A stretch of DNA of 64,000 bases from Paratrimastix pyriformis (lineage: Eukaryota > Preaxostyla > Paratrimastigidae). The stretch covers positions 234,501 through 298,500 of the forward strand of contig JAPMOS010000013.1 in assembly GCA_027972325.1 (NCBI GenBank), given 5' to 3'. Made by a program: the position numbers and the translations under genes. Under the pieces are notes generated by a model that was not told the DNA's origin, made no database searches, and saw nothing but the letters and a program-made list of their open reading frames with translations. This document shows, piece after piece, positions 31,387 to 43,300 of this stretch; position 1 is the first letter of the stretch, and each line of letters starts with the position of its first letter.

Positions 31387-34300
31387 AACGTTCTCCCCTC
31401 GTCAAAAGATCGCTTCTCACTCACACTGAACTGGACCGCATTCTTTCTCCGCAATTTTCGGCTTCCTCGACGAATATCACTTATCTGGGATCCAGCGCAG
31501 CATGGAACATTGATTCAGTGTTCTACCTAAACCTCTGGCTCGCTTTGGGTTTTTCGCTGTTGTTCGCTTGTTCTTTGATGATCCCCTATTGCCGCCCATT
31601 TTTCAAACGTCCTGACTCGCCACGTTTCGTAAAACGGGGCCGCATCTTCGAAAGGTGGCATGGATGCCTCGGTTATGCCTTGTCCCCTTTCTTTGTGGGC
31701 GACGATCAAATTGCCAGTCAGCTTGGGCTGAATACTGTTGTTTATTTTTATTTTCTTCGATGGGCCATCGTCATTTTGCTGGTGTACACCGTCGTTTCCT
31801 GTGCGGTGTTTCTGCCACTCAATTTGTCGGGCGGTGTTGATTCGTCTGGTCAGTTAGGTTTTCATATCCGCCCATTTTTCGGTTGAAGGGATTCTTGATC
31901 GCAGCACGATCGCGCACTTGGGGAAATCGCCGCTGCTTTGGATCGCAGCGAGTTTTTGTCTGGCCCTCTGGGGCGTCTCTTGTCTTTCCATTGTTCTTTT
32001 TGTCTGTCCTGTCGCACGACGTCTTTTCACAGCGCTCCAAGATTCGCGCAGTCATTCATGAATTCTTCCGTCACCCGGAGTGGATGAGGTCTAACCGGCA
32101 CACCCTCAAGCTTTGGCCAATCCCTGCGACAGTTTCTTCCACCCAACTCCGTGCTGCCATTGAGAATCAGTTTCCTTCAGTCCAGGTTCGTATTCTAATG
32201 TCGCCGCACATTCCAACTGGTTGCTGACAGATTGAGTGGGTCCGGGTCGTTCCCGCCGGCCTCGAGGCCCCTCTTGCTATTCTCGAACAGAAGCGTGTAC
32301 TCCAAGAGACCATCCTCCGTGCCACCACGCGCAGCCCCTCTGCGGTTTCCGGGCCGGCCTCTGTTCCTTCAGCATCTCCCACCAGCCCACGCTTTCTCCC
32401 TGTGACTGAGTCGCCAGCGTCAGAACTGTCGCCAGCTTTCGTACAACCCCAAGAAGCACAACCTCGAGTCACAGTGCTAGTGTCGCCACCCCATCCCCAT
32501 TTACAACCTCCTCCACCACCGCCCACACGGCCAGATTCTCATCGGGTGAATCCTCTTCGTTACGTCATCGGATTCCCTTTTTTGTCTGGTCACCTTCATG
32601 CTGTGTCTGACCGCTCCTTCGATGCCGCAGGTTTTGCTTTTGCTGCCAGCCCCGCCAGCTCCGCGGCCAAAAGAACGACGATCAAGAAACCACGACGCTC
32701 CAACGGCGTCTTGTGGGCGTCGAATTGGATCTCCAACAAACTTACCATGCGCTCAGCCGGACAGTGGCAGCGGTCCATCTTGGCTCCCCGCCAACACTTG
32801 GAGTTGCCTATTTGCACTTCGCTGGTCACGACGATGCCTTGGTGGTGGTGAAGCGGCGTGCTTTCACAGGAAGCGCAAAACCTCTCTCGCTCAGGTTGGG
32901 TCCTCAGCGTCGCTCTCACCGAATCTCGGTCGAATACGCTGGACTTGATCCTGCCGATCCCATTTGGGGAAACGTCTGTGTCCGGGCTTTCCACGTCATC
33001 ATATATCTCCCTTAGATGGGCGTCCCCCACGGAATTGGCAAATTCTTGCGGTACGCCTTCGTGGTTACGGTGATGTTCTTCTTCATTTTCTTTTGGAACA
33101 TTCCAGTTGCCTTTTTGGTCGGTCCTACACCCGCACGCTCACATCGCTGCCGCCACCAGTTGCTTCTTCCGCCCATCATCACACGCATCTCACTAGCCAC
33201 TACCACTGTCCTCATCCCAATTCGTCCGACGTTCCCACTGAACTAGGCAAACATCGACAATTTGGCCAGCCTTCCTGTCATCGGGCCTTTCATGAAATGG
33301 ATTTTGGGTCTCAGCAATTTTGCACGTGGGCTTTTGGTGGCTTATCTCCCTTCTCTGATGCTCCTTGTGTTCAGTCTTCTTTTGATCCCTCTGCTCGAGG
33401 TCTGAGGGTGTTTCGACAAATTGTTTGATTTCTCGCCAGAAAATCACCAGTTTTCTCGGGCATGATTCCCGTTCACGGCGACGACTCAGCTTCCTTTCGC
33501 TGTATCTGCTCTGGGTTTGTTTATTCAGCTTCAGAGGTTTTTGATTGGTGCCTAGATGACAATGAACGTTCTTTTTGTCCCTGCCCTCATCTCCGCGGCA
33601 ACTTCGATTGTGGCCCTTTTTTCTCTGAACTTTGACCGCGCCATCCAGGTTTGTCCTCATCTGACTCATCTCCTTCCTTTATTTCGCCTTGAAGGTTATT
33701 TCGGCCATCCTCAGCAGCGCAGGACGTGTTGTTTTCGCATTCGTGATCCAATATTCCCTGCTCTGGAACTTTGCTCGGTTTCTCCGTTTGTTCCAATACA
33801 TCTGGGAACTTTTATTGACTTTGTACCGTTTGGCCAGTTTGGTTCCCATGCCACTGTCGATGCCCTCTCCGTTTTCGCTCTCCGAGGTCACCAAATCCCT
33901 TCCTCATGTTTTTAATCATAGCTCGTAGGTTTTTGCCCTGGAAACATCCTACTGCGAAGCCATGCTCATTTTGGGGATTGCTCTCATTCTTGCCCCTGGT
34001 CTGGATTCAACTATATTTTACGTGTTCATCTGTTCTTCTTAGCCATTCCATTGATTGTCCCGACATGTCTTCTCTTTTTTGTGTTGCGTCTTCTGTTCGA
34101 CCGATGGCAACTCGTCAGTATCGCTATGTCCCAACCTCCGACAAATCACAGGTCTACGCCTGAGGGAGCGGTTCCCCTCGAGCCGATTGCGCGTGCCCCT
34201 GTCAGCCACGTTCGACGAGTCAATTCAGCGCCTTCTCTCATGCTCAGCTCGCCATCACTTCTCACCCCGACTCCTGGACCAGGGTCTTCAAGTCAACAGG

Positions 34301-34980
34301 CCCCTCTTCCACAGAGTCCCGTTTCTCTCCAATCTGTGTCTTCTGCCCAATCGGACATTTCCCCGCCTTCATCGGTCTCGGAGGGAACCCCAGCTCCTGC
34401 TCTGGACCGTTTTGCTCCAAAGTTCTCTCGTTCCCTCCAACTACCCCCAGAACAACGGCGTCTGATTACCCGCAGGCTCTCAGCGCCTCCACCACCACTT
34501 CGGCCACCCTCCGCATCGTCGTCCACAGTCGAACCTCTCCGGCCACCTCCTCTGGTCCAAGGCACTGCTCCCGTGTTGGACGGTGTCGAATCTGGATTCG
34601 ATTTCTCGTTGCTCTTTTGGGTGGGCATCTTCACGCTCTGTTACCTCGGTGCGGCGGGTCTCTCATTAGGCGCGTTTCTGTTGGGCAACTACGGGGTTGT
34701 GATGGGGATCATCACCATGGCACTGGGGTTGGCCATGCCAGCCTTTTCCTGCGGCTACCTGGTTTGGCTCCGGGCGACTCATCATCTCGGCATCCCCAAC
34801 GAACCTCCTGCCCACCGGAAAGGAGAACACAGGGTCCACCACCACCGGAGGCCTGACGAACCGCCTGAATGTGACTGTGCCGCTCTCCGACGAATGGCCC
34901 AACAAAGTTTCATTCACCCGGTCGAAAAAGACATCCTCGCCCGTCTGGCGCTTCTCCGAACGCAGGCTCAACAACGATGA
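31387..34980 (+). CDS. TMEM63/CSC1-like osmosensitive cation channel
   Basis: CSC1/TMEM63 proteins are mechanosensitive Ca2+-permeable channels with about 11 helices. N-terminal exon: NITYLGSSAAWNIDSVFYLN, then helix 0 (LWLALGFSLLFACSLMI), a cytosolic RPFFKRPDSPRFVKRGRIF, and YFYFLRWAIVILLVYTVVS. A cytosolic domain follows (EFFRHPEW, then TLKLWPIPATVSSTQL), followed by VEYAGLDPADPIWGN, which matches the conserved DIIW segment before the pore helices. Next come FLRYAFVVTVMFFFIFFWNI, LPVIGPFMKWILGL, LLVAYLPSLMLLVFSLLLI, an SRSRRRLSF turn, SAGRVVFAFVIQYSLLW and CLLFFVLRLLFD. Near the end, FDFSLLFWVGIFTLCYLGAA. The stop is at 34980. One intron is GTTCGT..CTGACAG at about 32187. GC stays moderate until about 34500. 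No ATG precedes the first exon in frame; a leader exon at about 31279 overlapping the divergent gene is possible. Confidence 0.82.
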
Positions 34981-35019
34981 ATGAATGTAATTGCTTCTTG
35001 GTAGAAGAAGAAAAACACC

Positions 35020-38000
35020 TCAGCCCAGCCCCGTGACGGAAAGGCGCGGTTGCTGCTGTTGTGGCTGCGCTGGGGCTGCCCCCGCCGCGGCGGCAATTTC
35101 CGGTGGAAGAGTCAGGCCCGCTGGCGGCCTGAAGGGGCCCCCAGCCAAGAGGACATTGCGTCGTGTGAAGCGGACGGAGAGCACCGGAGTCCACTTGGTG
35201 TTGAGTGTCTTGACAAGGGCTGAGGCGGCCGCCTTGGTGGAGGCCGATGGCAGCATCGAGGCCGGGGCTGGATCTTCCTCCCCTGGGATCACCTTGGACA
35301 TATCCCACAGGCGAACAGTGTTGTCGGCCCTGCAGCGACATCCCACAGGAAGAACGCGTGAGCCTCGTCACGTTCCGCTCCCTCACCTCATCCCCGCCAC
35401 CGGGATGGGCTTCCAGACCCGCCTGATGCGAGGAGGGCGCTGTCCTGGCTGAAGGAGAGCGACCAAACGGCCTTGGTGTGCCCCTGCAGGTGGGCAAGCT
35501 GCTGGCCGAGGGCCAGGTCCCACAGTCGGATGGACCCGCTCATGTCTGGGGCCCGGGAGTTCGTGAGTTTTCGGAGGGCAAGAGGCGGAGGGGACGCCGC
35601 GGACCGGAGGATGCCAGGGTGCGCCCGTCGGGGGAGATGACGACCTGAGTCACGGCGGCCGTATGTCCTGGGCCCAGCAACCCCAAGCCAGCAACCATTC
35701 GTAGGTGGGCGATGGCAGTGCCGTGCAGTTTGGCTGGCCTCACCCTGGGGCACGGGCGGCATGCGTGGTGGCAAAGCTGGGGGACGGACCGACGAAGGTG
35801 CGGACGAAGGGGCCTTCATGCAGGTCCCACAGGCGCACACTCCGGTCGGAGCTTCCCGTGGCCAGGTAGAGCGAGTTCGGGTGGAAGCACAGGCACTGCC
35901 AACCACCATCGCCCACCACCACCACCACCACCATGCCGACCAACCGTCAATGCATCCCGGGTGAATCCGACCCGATCCCAGGATGGTCGTGGGGTGCCCG
36001 GGTGGTGGCCGCGGTGCGGACGTCGACGTCGGAGACATGGCCCGCGAAGAGGCGCAGCGGAGTCAGCCGGTCGGTGGCCCACAGGCGGGCCGTGCGGTCG
36101 TGGCCACAGGTGGCGAAGTAGTAGTTGGCTGGGGCGAAGGCGCAGTCCCACAGGGGCGACTGGTGGCCGCGGTACGAGGCGATGGCCGTCTTGGCCTCCA
36201 ACGACCACAGCCGCGCTGAGCCCGGGACGAGAGACCCCCCCACCACGAATGTCCTATGATCCCATAATAAAATGGAAGATCCCAAGGCTCGAGGGCCAGG
36301 GGCGATGCGTGCGGGACGAGAGGGGGCATGAGGAGGGGCAAGGCGGGGCGGGGGCGGACCGGAGCCGTCCTCGGAGCAGCTCAGGGCGAACTGGCCGTCG
36401 TTGGAGAGGACCGCCCGGTGGACGGGCCCCGAGTGGCCCCAGTAGATCTGGTGGTGGGCGTGCGGGGACTCGCTGTGCAGGGAGGGGTAGGGGCGCGGCT
36501 GGGCGGCCACGGCGGCCGGCGGGAGCGGGGCGGCTGCCGTCGGGGAGGCGGTGGCCCCTGAGAGTGAGGCCACGCTGTACGGTGACCCGTGCGGCAGCAG
36601 CGGCGCTGTGGTGGGGGCCGGAAGGGGACACAAAGGGGCGGAGGAGTCAGAATGCCCGCCCGGCCTTTTCCTCCCTGTGGCAGACCTCCAGCCCCCGCGG
36701 CGGCGTGGTGCTCTGCGGCGGCCTGGGGGGCGGGGAAGGGCTGGTGGAGGGGCGAGGCGGCGATGGCGGCGGCCTGGGCGGGGTCGGCCTGGTAGAAGAC
36801 GCGCTCGGGCAGGAAGTCCCATGTCTGGACGGAGCTGTCCCCGTTGGCGCTCATCATCAGGCTCCCGTCCGCGGCAAACTCGAGCCCGTTGAGGCTGCTC
36901 ACCCCCACCACACACACAGAGAACACGGGAACACGAAGGCATGCGAATGAACCAATGGATTGAAAAGATGCGCGGGGGGTGAGTGAGGGGGTGGGTGGGA
37001 TACAGAGGGATGTGCGTGCGTTTCAGGGTGGGGTGGGATGAGCCGACGGGACGGGACGGGGGTCGGACCTGGAGTGGAGGTTGAAGAAGGTGAAGAAGCA
37101 GACGGAGGGCAGGGCCGGCCCAGAGAGCGACACCTGCCGTCGAAGGTCCTCGGCGATGTAGGCCTCGGTCAAGACCCCCCTGTGGGTGATGGCCGGGGCG
37201 AGGGGACCAACCGCAGAGGGCAGAATGTCGCGTTTGGGATTGGGAGGATGGGGAGGGGGAGGCGGCGCGGAGGGGTGGGGTGGCGGACTGGGAATACTGT
37301 GGGATGGGGTGCTCCGAGGACGACGGCGCGGGGGGCAGGCGGGTTCCCGCCCCGCCTTCCTCCTCCTTCCCCTTGCCCATCCGCGCCCTCTGGTGCGGCA
37401 GAAAGAGGTGAGCTGGGCATGTGACCGGGGGAGGAGCGACCTTGGTGCCCTGGTCGTCATCGGCACCGACCGCCGGGGCTGCCGAGGCCTCGGCTGGTGG
37501 TGGGAGGACGCCCCACTGGATAGGGCGCCGATTTAGAGCCTTGATCCCGAGTCCTTCCATACCTGCATCCCCCAAGTCGTCATCCTCGACGGGAACAGCC
37601 CCAGACCGGTGATGCCCACATCCGCGGGGCGGTCGGCGCTAGGCCTCGGTTGGCCGGAATAAGCTGTTCGAGAGATAGAAACGCATGAAGCGATCGAAGA
37701 AGCCAACGAGGCAGACTCTGCAGATCGACATGCTGATTGAGAAGGGAGAGAATGAGCAGCCGATGGTTGTCGTGGAGATGCCGGAAGAGAAGCTGTGCTG
37801 TATCCTGGGACATGCTGATGATATACTTGTGCTGCAAAAAGATTGTTGCGAGGGGGCTGTCATCGATCAGTTGTGGCGTGCGAGCAGCGAGAAGACGCTC
37901 TATCTCTTCTTGATGCAAGTCGTGATGGTGTCTGAAACGTCGTAAAAGTGTTTGGGCTGAACAGGACAGTGTTAGTGGAATCTCCGAACAATCTCCGTCC

Positions 38001-38175
38001 GACCATCAGCCTCGAAGCCTCGCTTCACCAACTCGAGATAGCTGTGCACTAATACGGGATAGAGTACCGCGAGCAGTTCCCCCCGAAAAAGCTCAAGTGA
38101 CGAGTAAGCCCATTCGGAAATGTCCTGAACCGCTTTCAGGTACTCTTCAGGCGCAGGAGGTCCAACCAAGTCCAT
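35020..38175 (-). CDS. TAF5: TAF5, WD40 subunit of TFIID
   Basis: TAF5 scaffolds TFIID (and often SAGA). The start at 38175 reads MDLVGPPAPEEYLKAVQDIS, then the NTD2 helical domain: WAYSSLELFRGELLAVLYPV, LVHSYLELVKRGFEADG, EIERLLAARTPQLIDD, LATIFLQHKYIISMSQD and LLILSLLNQHVDLQS. There is no LisH before it, so the N-terminus is short. A Pro-rich, intron-broken middle follows. WD40 repeats run from about 36450 to 35290: GHSGPVHRAVLSNDGQFAL, FAPANYYFATCGHDRTARLWA, DRLTPLRLFAGHVSDVD, CFHPNSLYLATGSSDRSVRLW, GSIRLWDLALGQQLAHLQGH, then ADNTVRLWD. Those signatures fit TAF5 very closely. A Gln/Pro tail ends at 35020, only 39 bp from the convergent TMEM63 stop. GC climbs from about 45% at the start to about 65%. 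Confidence 0.92.
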
Positions 38176-38225
38176 AACAAAGAGAGCAACTAGAACCCCT
38201 GGGCATCATCCCCTTTCCGGAGATC
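38176..38225. promoter_or_regulatory. 50-bp divergent promoter, TAF5 / SLC35F6
   Basis: Fifty bases between divergent ATGs, containing TAGAACCCCTGGG (AACC at 38194-38197) 32 bp before the plus-strand ATG. Confidence 0.5.
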
Positions 38226-40106
38226 ATGATTACGCTTTTTCTCTCCCATTGTTTTTTTCTTCTTTTGTTTGGCTCGGCACACGTTATCGTTACACAATAT
38301 CAAGATCTAGTGTGGCTCGCACCAGATCCCAAAGGACTCCTCCTCCACCCTTATTTTGTTTATCAGACGTTGCTCATGTTTTCTGGTGAGTTTATTTGTC
38401 TTATCATTGTCGCGGTGGTTTCTTGGATTCGTTACCGAAAAAGCCAGCTCGCCACGCATGTCCCTCTGCAGTACCGATCACGCGCCACTTTACTCCATCG
38501 GCCGAAGGCCCTTTTCACTCTGCTCCTTTTTTCTTTACCGGCGTCACTCGACTTACTCGGGACGACGTTGATGAACTTGGGGCTTTCTTTAACGTTCCCC
38601 GCGGCTTTCCAAGTTCTTCGGGGTTGTCTCTCATTATTCACCTCGCTTCTCAGTATACTCTTTCTCCGAGCACGACTCTATGTATTTCATTGGGTCGGCT
38701 TGATCTTGGTCTGTCTTTCACCTCTTCCTTGGAGCTCGAAGGAGAGCGATCGCCCATTCAGATTACCGGAGGGGCCGTCTTCGTCTTCTTGGAGACGGTT
38801 TTTGTGGAACCAACGTCAGAACTTGTCGCCCCGATGCCAATCGTGGGCGCCCTCCTAGTATTAGGCTCTCAGGTTTTGGTGGCAACCCAGGTTGGTGCGC
38901 CCCCGCATCTTCTTCCGTCCCCCAGCACGTGTCTCATCTTTCCACTCCCTCTTCTTTGTCGATCAGTATGTGCTGGAAGAGCGCCTCCTCAACAAATACC
39001 ACGTCTCGGCCGGTCTGCACAACCCCCAGGGGCATCACTGACGATTCTTTGTGCGTTCTCACAGCCGCCGGAGTAGGGCTTGAGGGACTCTGGGGCCTGG
39101 TCCTCTTCGGCTTGCTGGGTCCCATCCTCTACTTCATCCCCAATCCGTCCGGGCCCGGGCCACTGGTTGACCTCCCTCTCGTCCTTTCCCAGGTCCGCAG
39201 TTGCGGTTGCGTTCGCGCACCCAGCTTTCTTGATAGGTTTTTGCGGATTGGCGATTGTGGGCCACGTCCATCGCCTCAGTGGTCTCGGTGACCGTCTTCA
39301 ACTTGGCCGGGCTGGCCATCACAAAGGTGCGTTTCCGGCCTGGTCTCTCCCGCCATGAGCCCTTCTCCCCGCAGAGCACCTACGGGGCCGCCGCTCGAAG
39401 CACTGTGGACACCCTGCGAGCCTTGGTGGTGTGGACGATCTCGCTGGGGGTGGGCTGGGAAGTGTTCTCTGCCCTCCAGCTGGCGGGGTTCCTGACCATG
39501 GGATACGGGGCGGCCCTCTTTACTCGACTGGTGCCCCTGGTTCCCTGCCGTCGCGCGAAGACCTCGGATTCGGATGTTCTCATCTTTGGAAGCGGGCAGC
39601 AGGCAAGCCCACTCAACGGTCAGTCCAGTCTTTCCACCTCCCGTTCATCCTCTGGTCTCCGGGGTGTCTGTCGACCAGCTGAGAAAGCCCCCCTTCTGGC
39701 AGTCGAGGATGGTTCCGGTCCCGCCCCGCCCGCCCCTCCGACTGCCTTCCCGGAGCCACACCTGATGCAAACCTCGCCGCCTCCGCCCTTCGCGGGCCCC
39801 TCCCTGGCCAGCACCAATTCTCTGGGCCCCGACTTTGCGCGGATCGACTCGGATGGCGGCCTCGTCCCGGGAACAGACGCCAGTCGGGCGATGAACGAGA
39901 GCCGAGCAGGCACCATCGGCAGCCACGAGAGCCTGAGGGGCTCCGTTTGGTCGTCGGTCTCGATGCGCGCCTTCCGGTTCCCCTTCGAGGTTCCCCGCCC
40001 CCAGGAGGCACCACTAGCTCGGGTGCCCCTGGGCGAGGAGGCGGACGACGAGCCGTTCATGTTCTCCCCATCACCCCATGCGGCGCCCCTGGAGGGGGAA
40101 CGATGA
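38226..40106 (+). CDS. SLC35F6: SLC35F6-like drug/metabolite transporter
   Basis: Ten-helix member of the nucleotide-sugar/drug-metabolite transporter superfamily, close to SLC35F6 (lysosomal/mitochondrial in animals). From 38226: FLSHCFFLLLFGSAHVIV, HPYFVYQTLLMFSGEFICLI, LFTLLLFSLPASLDLLGTTL, MNLGLSLTFPAAFQVLRG (human: CDMTGTSLMYVALNMTSASSFQMLRGA), LFTSLLSILFLRARL, ITGGAVFVFLETVF, YVLEERLLNKYHVS (human EEKFVYKHNV) and LEGLWGLVLFGLLGPILYFI, then SVVSVTVFNLAGLAITK and STVDTLRALVVWTISLGVGW. A long Ser/Pro-rich cytosolic tail ends APLEGER at 40106. Introns are short (for example GTCTGC after NKYHVSA). Transported substrate unknown. Confidence 0.9.
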
Positions 40107-40310
40107 TGTGTCCATGTCCATGCCGCCGCTTGGACAACGGCGCCCTCCTCCTCCCCACTCGTGTTGTTTGATTTTCACTGTGTTCGGCGGCTCGTCTCTT
40201 CTTTCGAGCGCAAATGGCCGGCGCCCCCCCCCCGGGTGCGAATTTCCATGAATGAGATTCGGCAACAATCTTCCGAAAAACGACGCGATGATGACCCAGG
40301 AGCAGAACAG
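40107..40310. other. Convergent spacer
   Basis: 204 bp between convergent stops. It holds a C-run (about 40226-40234) just after SLC35F6 and a mixed-composition stretch. No gene is seen. Confidence 0.5.
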
Positions 40311-43300
40311 CTACAAAAAGCCAAACAGCAGCGAATCCAAACGGCGGTGAGGGGTGGGGGTGGGGGGGTATGGAATCAACAACAAGGAGGCGGAGGGGGG
40401 AGGGGGGGAGGGGGCAGGGGAGGATGAACATGACGGGGAGGAGAGGGGCAGGCTCACCTGGCCTGGGGGCCCCGATCCGGAACGGGGCCAACCCATCGGG
40501 GCCGACTGCTCCGGGGCCGCCGAGGCCGTGAACCCGCCCGTGGCCGTGGCCGGGGGCCGTGGCCAGGGCAGCGGGGGCGGGGGCGGAGACGGGTGCCGGG
40601 GCGGCCGCCAGGGGGGGCGAGGGGGGTACGGGAGGGCTGGGGCGGGGAGGGCGATGGGCGAGGGGCCGGCAGGGTGGTCAGCGGCCGGACGGGGAAACGG
40701 CACGGCGGCGGGGGACCGAAGGGCCATGGTCCCGAAGAGGGGCGTGCTGGGGATGGGGATGGGCATGGGCATGGGGAGGGCCGGCAGGGGGAGCACCGGG
40801 CGGGCAGGCGGGGGCGCGGGCGTGGTGGGGGCAGCCAGCATGCCCAGCGAGAGCAGCGAGTGGGCCGCCGGGGCGGGCGGGGGTGGCGGGGGGTGGCGGC
40901 AGAGGGGCGGCGCTGGGGGCGGGGAGGGGAGGGCCGCCGGGGCGGGGAGGCGGCCGGGGGTGGGGACGGCGGCCGGCTGGGGGAGGCGCATGGCCGCGGG
41001 GACGGGCGCGTGGAGGGGGGAGGGAGGAGGAAGGGGAGGCAGCAGAGACGAGGCCCACGGGGCAGGGGCCGCCGGTGGCTGGAGGGCCGGGAGAGCGGGG
41101 GCGGGCGGGGCGTCGAAGGAGGGCACCGCGAGGGCCTCCTGGGCGGCCTGCTGGTGCAGCGTCTGCTGAGCAGCCGCGGGCAGGGGCCCCCGGGAGAAGT
41201 CGGGCACGGCCTGCTGCTGTTCCTGCTGCTGCGGTTCCTGCTGCTGAGGGAGCTGCTCGTTGGCCTCGGGCTCGGGCTCCACCTGGATGGGCTGCTGCTC
41301 GTCCCCGGCCTCCATGCCGCCCTCAGCCCCCGCCTCGGCCTCGGCCTCGGGGACCAGCCCGGGTTCGGGCTCCTCCTGGTATGTCTCCTCCGCTGGCGGT
41401 TCGGGGGCCAGAGGGGCCTGGGCCGCAGCGGCCTGACGTGCGTGCCGTGCCGCGGCAGCCTTGGCGGCCCCACCGCGGGCGGCGCGCCTCTTGGGGCCGA
41501 AGCGTGCCAGCTTCTTCTTGGAGGCCCCGCCCCGCCGCGCCCCGGCCGCCCCGCCCCCACGTCGCGGGCCGCCCCGGGGCCGCGGGGCTGCGGCGACCGG
41601 TGGAGGCGGGGAGGCGGGGACGGGCATGGCCTCGTCGAGGGGCAGCTCGGACCACTGTTCGGAGGGCTGCTCCCCCTCGGCCTCGGGGGCGGCCTCCTCC
41701 GGGGCGGCCTGCTGGTCGTCGGGGCCCTCGGGGCTCCCGGGCGCCTGCAGCTGGGGCGGGGGCGGGGGCGGGGCGGTCAGGGAGGCCGGGGCCAGGCGGA
41801 ACTCGATGGTCAGGCCGGCCAGGGCCAGGTGAGCCCCGTCGCGCAGGGGGGTGCCCGTCTCGGGGACCCGGACCCCGTCGACCCATGTGCCGTTCTTGGA
41901 CCAGTTGATCACCACGAAGCCCGTCGGGCCGCGGCCCTCCTCGTAGACGATGGCGCAGTGGCGCCGCGAGAGGCGCCGGGGCAGCGGGACGGGGGCCGTG
42001 GGGGCCAGGCCGCCCTGCATGAACGGGTCCTGCTGGGCCAGGGCCGTGGCCGTGGCGGCCCGGGTGCGGGCGTGGTGCTGATCGGCATCGCCGGGCAGCT
42101 CGGGGGCGGCGGGCAGCTCGGGGGCCACCGCGTCCGGGTACAGCAGCCGCAGGGCCTCGGCGTAGGCCAGGGCGTGGGTCGGGTTGAGGGTGCTGCTCCA
42201 GCCCAGCAGGCAGCTCAGGGGCGAGTCGGCCTCGCGGCCCAGGTAGACACACCGCTGCCGCAGCGGGAAGTAGTGCGACCCGACTGCGCCACACACAAGA
42301 AACGCGCGCGCACGCAGACACAGACACAGACACATGGGGATGCAGAGAGCCCGGGATGAGGAGCCCGTCACGAGCGAGGGACGGGGCGCGGAGATCCGGA
42401 GGGGCGGGGGCATGAATGGAGCGGGACGGACTCTTGAGGAGGGCCAGCGGGGGCGGGGGGACCGTGGGCTGGCAGGGCCACATGGTGATGGCCTCGTCCA
42501 GGCGGGCCTTGAGCTTGTCCGAGGGCGGCTGGTCCAGCCACGAGGCCGGGGCCGGGGCCGGGGCCGGGGCTGGGGCAGCGGCGGCCGGGGGGCTCTGGGG
42601 CTCCTCGGGTCCGCTCATCCGGGGCCGTTTGCGGTCGGCCTCCGACTCGGTGGGCGGGGGCGACGAGGGCGGCGAGGCGGGCGGGGCCGGTGGGCTGGCG
42701 GTGGCCAGGACGCTGCTGGCGGGGGTGGGCGGGGGGGCCGGCCGGCCCTGGGCGGCGATGTCGGGCCGGGTGTAGTACTCGTAGATGCCCCGGATCTCGG
42801 CCTGCACCTGCATCAGCCGCTGCCAGGCCAGGAACTGGGTGAAGAGCGGGTCGAGGCACTGCTGGCTCACGTAGGCGGCCAGCTCGGGGGGCAGCGAGGA
42901 CAGCGGCGGGGGCGCGAAGGGGACCGCCGTGGGGGCCAGCGAGGCCAGGTGGGCCAGGTTGATCATGGCGGGCGTCGTCAGGAAGCTGCCCACCGGGGCG
43001 GCCGAGGCAGCCGTGTCGGCGGCTGGGGCGGGTGCGGGTGCGGGTGCCGGGGCGGGTGCGGGGGCCGGAGCGGGGCCGGCGGCAAGGGCAGGCGGAGCCG
43101 AGAACGAGGGGGCGAGGGCAGGGGCGGGTGCGGGTGCCTCGGCGGACGGGGGAATGGTCTCGCCGGGGGCAGTGGGCGCAGGTGCGGGCAGGGGTGCGGG
43201 CAGGGGTGCGGGCACTGGGACCGCCTGTGGGGCCGGGGTGGCCTCCTCCGCCGGGGGGGCGGGGCCGCCCGGGTGGGTCTCGAGGGCCATCGGGGCGCCG

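Noticed and set aside
40559-42359. Long plus-strand Gly/Arg-rich open frames opposite the PHD-FHA gene
   Set aside because: They are antisense shadows of a very GC-rich coding region; composition is GR-repeat without domains, while the minus frame holds an FHA domain.
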